This document shows, one piece after another, positions 1 through 5,722 of a DNA stretch of 5,722 bases. Both the position numbers and the translations under genes were made by a program. The notes below the pieces were generated by a model. It saw nothing but the letters and a program-made list of their open reading frames with translations, searched no databases and was not told the DNA's origin. Source of the stretch: Firmicutes bacterium UBA6811 (GTDB taxonomy: Bacteria > Bacillota > SHA-98 > UBA4971); NCBI GenBank assembly GCA_002452295.1, contig DKEX01000102.1:1-5722 (forward strand). The letters run 5' to 3'. Every line of letters starts with the position of its first letter. The stretch's first letter is position 1.

Positions 1-735
1 CATATCCGGTGCAAACCCGGAGATGTGGCGAGGTACGTGCTGGTCCCGGGAGACCCGGGACGGGCGCGTCGCATAGCGCAGCGTTTTGACGAGGCAAGGC
101 TGATCGCTGAAAATCGTGAATACGTTGTCTTCACAGGGTCGTACAAGGGCGTCCCGGTGAGCGTGTGTTCCACCGGGATCGGCGGGCCTTCTGCGTCCAT
201 CGCCATCGAGGAGCTCATCAGGGCTGGCGCAGATACGTTTATTCGGGTGGGTTCCGCTGGTGCCCGACAGCCCGACATCGGCATCGGAGAGGTCATCGTG
301 GTGACCGGGGCCTACAGGGGGGACGGAACGAGCGCTGAGTACGTTCCTCCCCCGTATCCGGCCATAGCCGACCTCGACGTCACCCAGGCGCTGTGCGAGG
401 CAGTGAGGAGGTCGGGGAGAGTCCTCCGAAAGGGGATCAGCTATACCAGGGATGCTTACTATGTAAGGGACGAACGTCTGGCTCGGCTTCTTACCGATGC
501 GGGAGTAGTGTGTTCGGAACAGGAATGTGCCACGTTGTTCATCGTTGCAAGTGTGAGAAAGGCCCGGGCCGGTGCGGTGGTGGGCACCGACTCCAACATA
601 TGGCTTGCGGAGCAGCCCTCGCTCAGCGAGAAGGAGGCCCTTTTCAAAGCTGCTGAACAGGCTGAGATCGAAATCGCCCTGGAAGCCGTCAGGTTGCTTT
701 GCGAAACCGTGGACAAGCCTTCTTCGCCGCATTGA
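1..735 (+). CDS. Nucleoside phosphorylase (uridine/purine nucleoside phosphorylase family), 5' end outside window
   Basis: Enzyme of the PNP/UDP superfamily, which splits a nucleoside with phosphate into free base and ribose-1-phosphate in the cytoplasm. The frame is open from base 1 and its first codons (HIRCKPGDVARYVL) already match the usual family N-terminus, so the gene begins upstream and the GTG at 25 is internal. Numbering from the window's first codon, I see the phosphate-binding loop GDPGR (17-21), STGIGGPSASIAIEEL (57-72), IRVGSAGA (81-88, with the phosphate-contacting Arg), TRDAYYV (149-155), EQECATLF (173-180) and GTDSN (195-199). The ribose-binding motif is normally EMEC/EMES; here the Met is Gln. 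Asp197 sits where purine-type members carry the base-protonating Asp, which together with the adenine deaminase downstream hints at purine or methylthioadenosine substrates. This is inference; substrate choice cannot be fixed from the sequence. The family call is firm. Confidence 0.9.
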   Translation, partial: HIRCKPGDVARYVLVPGDPGRARRIAQRFDEARLIAENREYVVFTGSYKGVPVSVCSTGIGGPSASIAIEELIRAGADTFIRVGSAGARQPDIGIGEVIVVTGAYRGDGTSAEYVPPPYPAIADLDVTQALCEAVRRSGRVLRKGISYTRDAYYVRDERLARLLTDAGVVCSEQECATLFIVASVRKARAGAVVGTDSNIWLAEQPSLSEKEALFKAAEQAEIEIALEAVRLLCETVDKPSSPH

Positions 736-900
736 GCCTGCGGCGGGGCAGATGATGACACTTGCATGACATGGCGCTAGTGACTGCGCAAAGCTGTATC
801 GAAAGCATGGGGGTTGGTTGCGCCGGCTTTCGTGGGATGACCGATTGTGACCTGTGTTGCGCAGGAATGCTGATAGAAAAGCGGGGCGCAAGTTCAGGCG
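736..900. other. Spacer between phosphorylase and adenine deaminase genes
   Basis: This 165-base gap has no convincing gene. A reading frame crosses it (ATG at 762 to the stop at 951-953), but it runs into the adenine deaminase gene in another frame and matches no family I know. I see a weak hairpin at 851-865 (CCTGTG/CGCAGG with a 3-base loop and one G-T pair) without a T-run, so it is not a clear terminator. An imperfect dyad lies at 774-789. I find no convincing sigma-A promoter and no purine-riboswitch core. The two purine genes may be cotranscribed, but the sequence does not prove it. Confidence 0.5.
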
Positions 901-2631
901 GTGTTGTACGAGCAACAGAGGACTACGCTTTACCACAACGCGGAACTCCTTGACGTCGTGCGCCAACGCACCTTCCGCGGCTGGTTTACAGTCAGGCAAG
1001 GCCGGTTCTGGCTGGTCGAAGAGGCGGGCTCTCCGGCGCCCCCGTGTGATGAGAGTGTGGACCTTGCCGGTCGCACGGTGATGCCGGGGCTTGTCGACAT
1101 TCACACCCACATAGAAAGCAGTTTCGTGACGCCGAGGCGCTACGCCGAGGCCGTGCTTCCGCAGGGCACAACCACTGTGCTGACGGACCCCCACGAGATC
1201 GCGAACGTCCTGGGTGGCCAAGGGATTCAGTTCATGCTCGATTCGAGCGAGCATATCCCGCTCGACGTGTACCTCTCGCTTCCAAGCTGTGTGCCGGCAA
1301 CGTCGCTGGATCTGGAAACGTCTGCGGAGATCCTCACCGCGGGGGACCTCGAGCCATTCGTGGGCCATCCGAGGGTGATAGCCCTGGGAGAGGTGATGAA
1401 CTACCGGGGCGTCCTCCAGGGCGACGCGCGCCTTGTGGACATCGTCGCTATGGCGAGACGACGGGGGCTTCTCATCGAGGGTCACGTACCTACCCTTTCG
1501 GGCCAGGACCTGAGCAGGTATCTCTCCCACGGTGTCAGGACCGACCACACGCTTGCATACCCCGAGAAAATCCTCGAGCAACTGTCGAAAGGCGTGTGCG
1601 TCGAGATTCAGGAGAAGTCCATCACGCGCCAGAACATAGATGTGTTGAGGAGTGTCCCCGATCTTTCCCGGGTGGTTTTCGTCACCGATGATGTGGTCGC
1701 AAGTCGCATCCTCCGAGGACACCTCCTTCACAACGTCAAGAAGGCCATCGAGATGGGAATGGACACGTACGAGGCGCTTTCGTGTGCAACGTGTCGGCCT
1801 GCTGCCGTTCTTGGCCTGTGCGATGTCGGCATCATAGCCCCGGGGTTCATCGCCGACTTTCTTGTTTTGGATAACCTGGCTGACCTGAACGTTAACTCGG
1901 TGTACAAGGCGGGCAGGCTCGTTGCCCGGGATGGGGTGTGCGTGTGCAACGAGTGCGGCAGCGGCGGCGACCAGGACCTCCCTGGGTGGGTCCTCGAGAC
2001 GGTGAAGCTGCCGCTGCTCAGCCGGGACGATTTCCGGGTGCCACTACCCGACGGCGTCCACAGGGTCCACGTGATCGAGGCCAACTCTGTCAACACTGTA
2101 ACCTCGCTGGGGACGGGCACAGTCACGGTACGTGACGGCTTTGCCGAGTTGCCGGGGGATGCGGACGTGGTGCTCGCGGAGGTGCTCGAGCGTCACGGAA
2201 GGCGCCGCGGGCAGGAGGGGAAGGGTCTAGCGTTCGTGCGTGGATATGGCCTGCGCAGCGGGGCGTGTGCGACCACGGTGGCCCACGATGCCCACAACCT
2301 GCTGGTGCTCGGGCGAGACGCGGACGCCATGGCTACGGCGGCGAATGCTGTCATAGAGTCCGGCGGCGGGATCGCGGTCGCGGAAGGCACGAGGGTCCTG
2401 CGCCACGTGCCGCTGCCTGTAGCGGGGCTTATGAGCGACCGTCCTGTCAAGGAGGTCGCCCGGGAGTTCGAGTCCCTGGAGGCAGACCTTGTGCGACTCG
2501 GGGTTTCCCACAGGCAGCCTCTGCTGTTCCTCGTCATGCTCACGCTTGCCACAAGCCCCGGTTTCAAAGTGACCGACCGGGGCCTGGTCGATGTTGAGCG
2601 GCAGGCGCTTCTGCTATTGCTCGCGGGTTAG
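901..2631 (+). CDS. ade: Adenine deaminase
   Basis: Converts adenine to hypoxanthine and ammonia in purine salvage; cytoplasmic metal-dependent amidohydrolase. The 576 residues match the usual family length (about 570-600). Catalytic-domain signatures appear in order: PGLVDIHTHIES (62-73, metal ligands His68 and His70), DPHEIANVLG (96-105), LPSCVPAT (127-134), GEVMN (163-167, Glu164 being the usual bridging ligand), EGHVP (193-197, His195), DH (215-216) and VTDD (261-264). The C-terminal adenine-deaminase domain follows, with AHDAHN (461-466), LPVAGLMSD (505-513) and TDRGLVDV (558-565). No key residue is missing. The start is GTG 901, the first start codon after an in-frame TAG at 874-876; TTG 904 is the alternative. 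No good Shine-Dalgarno sequence precedes either, so the exact start is uncertain. Oddities are a C-x-x-C at 295-298 and C-x-C-x2-C at 347-352. The phosphorylase upstream could supply its substrate. Confidence 0.95.
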   Translation: MLYEQQRTTLYHNAELLDVVRQRTFRGWFTVRQGRFWLVEEAGSPAPPCDESVDLAGRTVMPGLVDIHTHIESSFVTPRRYAEAVLPQGTTTVLTDPHEIANVLGGQGIQFMLDSSEHIPLDVYLSLPSCVPATSLDLETSAEILTAGDLEPFVGHPRVIALGEVMNYRGVLQGDARLVDIVAMARRRGLLIEGHVPTLSGQDLSRYLSHGVRTDHTLAYPEKILEQLSKGVCVEIQEKSITRQNIDVLRSVPDLSRVVFVTDDVVASRILRGHLLHNVKKAIEMGMDTYEALSCATCRPAAVLGLCDVGIIAPGFIADFLVLDNLADLNVNSVYKAGRLVARDGVCVCNECGSGGDQDLPGWVLETVKLPLLSRDDFRVPLPDGVHRVHVIEANSVNTVTSLGTGTVTVRDGFAELPGDADVVLAEVLERHGRRRGQEGKGLAFVRGYGLRSGACATTVAHDAHNLLVLGRDADAMATAANAVIESGGGIAVAEGTRVLRHVPLPVAGLMSDRPVKEVAREFESLEADLVRLGVSHRQPLLFLVMLTLATSPGFKVTDRGLVDVERQALLLLLAG

Positions 2632-2641
2632 CGCGTTCTCT

Positions 2642-2662
2642 CCGTCCCGCCGTCCCGTCCCG
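2642..2662. repeat. Short tandem repeat CCGTCCCG, two copies plus a partial third
   Basis: CCGTCCCG occurs at 2642-2649 and again directly at 2650-2657, followed by TCCCG at 2658-2662. The three TCCCG units lie just after the adenine deaminase stop. The last one can pair with CGGGA at 2696-2700 as part of the first inverted repeat described below, and the earlier ones could substitute for it. The array is short and C-rich, so it may be nothing more than slippage. Confidence 0.5.
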
Positions 2663-2715
2663 GTGTTCTTCCGATGATACCTGCTATTGAAGAAACGGGA
2701 GTATGCAATAGCAGG
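2658..2715 (+). repeat. Two interleaved inverted repeats (alternative hairpins or pseudoknot)
   Basis: Repeat A: TCCCGGTGTTCTTC (2658-2671) pairs with GAAGAAACGGGA (2689-2700), giving 12 base pairs with single-base bulges at 2663 and 2665. Repeat B: CCTGCTATTG (2680-2689) is perfectly complementary to CAATAGCAGG (2706-2715), a 10-bp stem around a 16-base loop. The arms alternate A5', B5', A3', B3', so in RNA the two stems share base 2689 and either compete or nest as an H-type pseudoknot. No T-run follows, so this is not a classic intrinsic terminator. It lies between ade and the ger genes and could be an attenuator-like leader, an operator or a mRNA-processing site. The pairing is directly visible; the function is inferred. 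Confidence 0.6.
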
Positions 2716-2758
2716 GGTAGCCGTGGTGACTGAGGGCAGCACGTTTGGAATCATGTCG

Positions 2759-2771
2759 CCGGGGAACCCGG
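2759..2771 (+). promoter_or_regulatory. Small GC hairpin overlapping a candidate ribosome binding site
   Basis: CCGGG (2759-2763) and CCCGG (2767-2771) form a 5-bp stem with a GAA loop. The 3' arm overlaps GGGAG (2770-2774), the only Shine-Dalgarno-like sequence before the ATG at 2788, although that site is 13 bases from the ATG, which is long. If 2788 is the true start, the hairpin could weaken ribosome access; if the GTG at 2848 is used it has no such role. In GC-rich DNA a stem this short may be chance. Confidence 0.25.
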
Positions 2772-2787
2772 GAGATCCGACCTGGCA

Positions 2788-4473
2788 ATGCTCTGCCCGG
2801 TAATGCGGCGGCGTGGGACGGCACATAATAGCCTCGGTGAATCGTACGTGAGGCCCAGCTTGCTTAGGGTCGCAACAACGCTGCTGGATTTGCTCCGCGC
2901 GCGGAAAAAGCCTGGTTCGAAGGGATCGCCTCGCGGGCGTGCGGGCGAGCCACCTGTGCATGTCCTTCGGGATGTCCAGGCGAACGCAAAAGCGGTGGCC
3001 GGCTTCCTCGGCGAGCCGCAGGATCTCGTGACGAGGACGTTCAAGCTGGGGGGGACAAAACAGCTTGAATGCGGGGTCATCTGGATCGACGGCCTTGCAG
3101 ACAAGCGGCTCATAAGCCGGCATATCCTCAAGCCGCTGATGTCAGGTGCCTTCGAGGCGCAGGCCGACGCAACGGCCCCACGTGGAAACGTCCTTGAATT
3201 CGTCAGGGACTGCGGTATTTCCCTCGGGCAACTCAGAGCCGTTTGTGACCTGCGTGAGGTTGTTTCGGGCATCCTGTCGGGCGACACAGCCGTATTCATC
3301 CAGACGTCTGGTCAAGCCCTGCTCGCATCCACGAGAGGGTGGAAGACACGGGATGTTGAGGAACCTCGAGGCGAAAGCGTCATCAGGGGGCCCCGGGAGG
3401 GATTCGTCGAGGATCTCCGAACCAATACCGTGCTGCTGCGGAGGAGGATTCGCAGCCCCAATCTCCGCATAGAGACTCTCACCATTGGGTCAGCAGGTCA
3501 AACGCAAGTAGCCGTGGTGTACCTGGAGGGCATTGCCAACCCCAAGGTGGTCGAGGAGGTATGGGCGAGGCTCCGGCGAATCAAGATCGACGCCGACCTG
3601 TCTGATCAGTATGTCGAGGAACTCATCAGGGATGCGCCGCTTTCGCCCTTTCCCACCGTAGCGAACACCGAGCGACCAGACGCGGTGGCAGCCGGCATAC
3701 TGGAGGGCCAGGTGGCCGTGCTCGTGGACGGGTCCCCGTTTGCGCTCAGGATGCCCGTCACATTTCTGCAGTATTTCCAATCGCCCGAGGACTATTACGT
3801 GAACTTCCATACCGCCACCTTGAGCCGCTGGCTTCGGCTTGTGGCGCTTCTCGCGGCGCTCACTCTGCCTTCGCTGTATGTGGCGGTGACCACCTTCAAC
3901 CCCGAGATGCTGCCGACTCCACTTCTCGTCAGCATAGCGGCCGCGCGAGAAGGCGTGCCGTTTCCCGTAGCGATCGAAGCGTTTCTGATGGAGCTTGCCT
4001 TTGAGACTCTGAGGGAAGCCGGGTTACGGATGCCGCGTGTCATTGGGCCCGCAGTGAGCATCGTTGGAGCGCTAGTGCTGGGGGAGGCTGCCATCAGCGC
4101 AGGCATCGTATCGGCGCCCACCGTGATCGTGGTTGCGTTTACAGCCATTGCGTCGTTTTCGATCACCTATCCTGACATCACCGCCATCGCGAGGTTGCTG
4201 CGCTTTCTGCTCCTTGCGCTCAGCGCAATCCTCGGGCTTTTCGGCCTCATGACAGGGTTCATTGCCGTACACATCCACCTCCTTTCGCTGCGATCGTTCG
4301 GGGTGCCCTACATGTCTCCGCTCGCACCATCGAGCTTGGCAGCGCGGGACATCCTGGTGCGGTGGCCGCTGTGGGCGCGAACGAAGAGAGTCGGGTATAT
4401 CACCTGGCAAGATATGAGAAGACAGCCCGCAACCAGCATGCCTCAGGCTCCGGTGAGGAGGAAAAGGATGTGA
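2788..4473 (+). CDS. Spore germinant receptor A subunit, GerA/GerKA family
   Basis: Membrane subunit of the Ger germinant receptor, which sits in the spore inner membrane and starts germination in response to nutrients. In 561-residue numbering, a soluble N-terminal domain (about 60-330) carries the hallmark GPREGFVEDLRTNTVLLRRR (201-220), then RPDAVAAGILEGQVAVLVDG (296-315) and QYFQSPEDYY (328-337). A hydrophobic C-terminal region follows, with likely membrane segments near 349-369, 418-438, 441-459 and 470-498, and the conserved SFGVPYMSPLAP (503-514). The gene looks intact. Three in-frame starts follow the stop at 2731-2733: ATG 2788, ATG 2803 and GTG 2848. I give the longest, but GTG 2848 (541 residues) is at least as likely: GGTGA sits 7 bases upstream and the 20 extra residues look unlike the family. 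The gerC start follows the stop by two bases, indicating an operon. Confidence 0.95.
   Translation: MLCPVMRRRGTAHNSLGESYVRPSLLRVATTLLDLLRARKKPGSKGSPRGRAGEPPVHVLRDVQANAKAVAGFLGEPQDLVTRTFKLGGTKQLECGVIWIDGLADKRLISRHILKPLMSGAFEAQADATAPRGNVLEFVRDCGISLGQLRAVCDLREVVSGILSGDTAVFIQTSGQALLASTRGWKTRDVEEPRGESVIRGPREGFVEDLRTNTVLLRRRIRSPNLRIETLTIGSAGQTQVAVVYLEGIANPKVVEEVWARLRRIKIDADLSDQYVEELIRDAPLSPFPTVANTERPDAVAAGILEGQVAVLVDGSPFALRMPVTFLQYFQSPEDYYVNFHTATLSRWLRLVALLAALTLPSLYVAVTTFNPEMLPTPLLVSIAAAREGVPFPVAIEAFLMELAFETLREAGLRMPRVIGPAVSIVGALVLGEAAISAGIVSAPTVIVVAFTAIASFSITYPDITAIARLLRFLLLALSAILGLFGLMTGFIAVHIHLLSLRSFGVPYMSPLAPSSLAARDILVRWPLWARTKRVGYITWQDMRRQPATSMPQAPVRRKRM
4455..4467 (+). promoter_or_regulatory. 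Ribosome binding site for gerC inside the gerA 3' end
   Basis: The purine-rich GAGGAGGAAAAGG lies within the last gerA codons, 8 bases before the ATG at 4476. The strong GGAGG core (4457-4461) is 14 bases away, and a weaker AAGG (4464-4467) is better placed. A second purine run, GGAAGGGAAAGGG (4495-4507), precedes an in-frame GTG at 4512 that would give a shorter, classical lipoprotein signal (MNRLMLIALA...). The gerC start could be either. Confidence 0.45.
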
Positions 4474-4475
4474 TC

Positions 4476-5385
4476 ATGTTCGGGGTGGTGTGGGGGAAGG
4501 GAAAGGGTAATGTGAATCGTCTGATGTTGATCGCTCTCGCAAGTGCAATTCTGACGTTACTGATGATAGCAACGCCGGGATGCTGGAGCGCGAGGGAGCT
4601 TGATAAGCGTGCCATCGTGGTGGCGCTGGGGATTGATAAGGCCAAGGAGCCGGGCAAACTCGAGGTGAGCTATCAGATCATCAAGCCTGCAGAAGTAGGG
4701 GTGCCGAGGCCGGCGCGGGGCGGCGAGGGCCAGGGAAGGGGTTTGGGTGCTGAGCACTACGGGAGATTCTCTCTTCGATGCCGCGTGGAAAATGAGCAAT
4801 GTCGCGGGCCGGAGGCCTTTCTGGGGGCACCTACGACTCATCCTGTTCAGTGAAGCGCTTGCACGAGAGGGCCTTGGGCCGTTCCTCGACGTGTTGGCGA
4901 GAAACCCGATGCCAAGGCGCCTTGCGTGGCTGGCCGTTGCCCGGGGCTCTTTGGCAAGGAGCATCCTTGAGGGCTACTCGGAGCTGGAGAAGGTGCCAGC
5001 GGAGACAATAATGGGGCAATTGGAAGAGTATGGCCAGAATTCCACATCTCTCGCTCAGACTCTTCACGGCTTTCTTCTGGAAATGGAGAACCCCGGCCGG
5101 TCCCCGGCAGCTTCCGCTGTGGAACTGGTGAGCAAGGGTGGACCATCGGCGCCAAACGACGGCGAGAGCGGCGACGAAGGTTCTGAAGACGTGGAACGAG
5201 GACGAGCGGGAGCCGGAGGGATAAAGCTGGTGCCCATGGTGAGGGGCGCGGCGGTCTTCAAACGTGACAGGCTTCTTGGCTCGCTTGACGAGGAAGAGAC
5301 CCGGGGTCTGCTCTGGGTTACGAACCGGGTAAGGGGCGCATCAATCGTGCGAAAGCACTTAAGGTCAAAGCAGGTGCGGTGGTGA
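4476..5385 (+). pseudogene. Spore germination lipoprotein, GerC/GerKC family, frameshifted and 3'-truncated
   Basis: GerC-type proteins are lipoproteins tethered to the spore inner membrane and form the C subunit of germinant receptors. The ATG at 4476 opens a frame with a hydrophobic signal, a lipobox-like ATPGC (Cys36) and the family sequence CWSARELDKRAIVVALGIDK, then SYQIIKPAEVG. This frame loses homology near 4740 and stops at 4851-4853. Homology continues in the +1 frame from about 4741 (VWVLSTTGDSLFDAA), through GHLRLILFSEALAREGLGP (4828-4884), a Gly/Ser/Glu-rich linker (about 5090-5220), and AVFKRDRLLGSLDEEETRGL (5251-5310), to a TGA at 5383-5385. Removing one G from the GGGG at 4738-4741 rejoins the frames as GRVWVLSTTG. 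The last residues (after GASIV, about 5349) do not resemble GerC, and the C-terminal domain of roughly 100-150 residues is absent; gerB-like sequence replaces it. As read, no working GerC is made, unless the sequence or assembly is wrong. Confidence 0.85.
4699..4747 (+). other. Frameshift interval in gerC, most likely an extra G at 4738-4741
   Basis: The +1 frame has a stop at 4696-4698, so the change of frame must lie after that, and family homology in the +1 frame begins about 4741. The G-rich stretch contains the run GGGG at 4738-4741. Dropping one G gives an unbroken product with the expected motif joined directly to the upstream frame. Homopolymer indels are common both as sequencing errors and as true null mutations. 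Confidence 0.75.
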
Positions 5386-5722
5386 TCTCCGGCGTGTTGA
5401 TGATGTATGGGTACACTACGGCTGTGGCGCTCTTTGGCGAGGAAGCCTTCTCTTCACTCATCAACACCCACTACAATGTGGCCCGGCTGATCTCCGTCCG
5501 CGGCTTCTTTGAGCATGTGGAGGTGATGATCCTTCCCCTCTGGACTGGCGCTGCCTTCCTGGCCATATCGGTGTTCTACTATTGCACGAGCATCGGCGTC
5601 GCTCAGATCATTGGCCTCAAGACCCTTCGTTACGTGGTCCCTTCCGTCGGTATCGCTGTGGCCGCCAGGGCTTTTCTGGGATTCAGATCTGGCCCCCACA
5701 TGGACCGGTACGTCACGGGGAC
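5340..5722 (+). pseudogene. Spore germination permease, GerB/GerKB family, second half only; runs off the window
   Basis: GerB-type proteins are multi-pass membrane proteins of the amino acid-polyamine-organocation superfamily and are the germinant-binding B subunit of Ger receptors. In the frame of base 5343, open from 5289 to the window end, the translation reads NRAKALKVKAG, a membrane segment (about 5370-5438), ARLISVRGFFEHVEVM, a second membrane segment, then FYYCTSIGVAQIIGLKTLRY and a third segment. This matches the part of the family from about residue 205 onward. The first 200 residues are absent: directly upstream is truncated gerC in another frame. Possible starts in the fragment are GTG 5379, 5382 and 5394 and ATG 5400 and 5403, but none would give a full protein. 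The 3' end lies outside the window. Family call fairly firm; whether this is a real deletion or an assembly join cannot be decided here. Confidence 0.8.

Noticed and set aside
774..789. Imperfect dyad GCGCTAGTGACTGCGC
   Set aside because: Arms are interrupted by an unpaired T and the centre is too tight for an RNA hairpin; there is no promoter nearby to make it an operator.
851..865. Hairpin CCTGTG/CGCAGG as a terminator of the phosphorylase gene
   Set aside because: Only 6 pairs including a wobble, and no T-run follows.
762..953. 63-codon reading frame bridging the gap into the adenine deaminase gene, with several cysteines
   Set aside because: No family resemblance, it overlaps the start of a certain gene in another frame, and its only Shine-Dalgarno-like sequence is near an internal ATG at 867. 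Probably chance.
2614..3299. Long minus-strand reading frames over the ade-gerA gap and the gerA 5' end
   Set aside because: They lie antisense to a well-supported gerA gene and their translations show no recognisable domain; typical of high-GC DNA.
4362..4475. ATG at 4362 as the start of gerC
   Set aside because: It would overlap gerA by over 100 bases and add residues before a normal lipoprotein signal; ATG 4476 or GTG 4512 fits the family.
4735..4747. Programmed ribosomal frameshifting in gerC
   Set aside because: GerC proteins are not known to need recoding, no stimulatory structure is evident, and the same gene is also truncated downstream; mutation or sequence error is simpler.
5454..5699. 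Minus-strand reading frame near the right end
   Set aside because: It is the antisense of the GerB-like membrane segments and its polar translation has no family resemblance.

Overview
The window looks like chromosomal DNA of an endospore-forming Bacillota (Firmicutes) of fairly high GC content (roughly 60% by eye). Two groups of genes lie on the + strand: a purine-salvage pair, then a spore germinant-receptor (ger) cluster. The ger genes imply a spore former. The GTG starts and G/C-ending codons suit a high-GC clostridial-type lineage, but I cannot name the genus.

Layout. Positions 1-735 hold a nucleoside phosphorylase whose 5' end lies outside the window; the reading frame is open from base 1 and reads typical family sequence before the first in-frame GTG. 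After a 165-base spacer comes a full-length adenine deaminase (901-2631). Together these would release a nucleobase from a nucleoside and convert adenine to hypoxanthine. The 156-base gap 2632-2787 holds a short tandem repeat and two interleaved inverted repeats (hairpins that exclude each other, or a pseudoknot), then a small GC hairpin. Next is an intact GerA/GerKA-family germinant-receptor subunit (2788 or 2848 to 4473).

The rest of the germination operon is damaged. A GerC-family lipoprotein gene starts at 4476, two bases after the gerA stop. It changes reading frame near 4738-4741 (one extra G restores a perfect family match if removed) and loses its C-terminal part near 5340-5350. There the sequence passes, in another frame, straight into the second half of a GerB/GerKB-family spore permease, which runs off the right edge. 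The order A-C-B matches gerKA-KC-KB type operons, but about 1 kb (gerC 3' end plus gerB 5' half) seems to be missing. Either this receptor is decaying, with a frameshift plus an internal deletion, or the assembly is wrong here.

I see no RNA genes, CRISPR array, insertion sequence or phage gene. The points most worth a second look are the double lesion in gerC-gerB, the interleaved inverted repeats before gerA, an unusual Glu-Gln-Glu in the phosphorylase active-site motif, and the cysteine clusters in the adenine deaminase.
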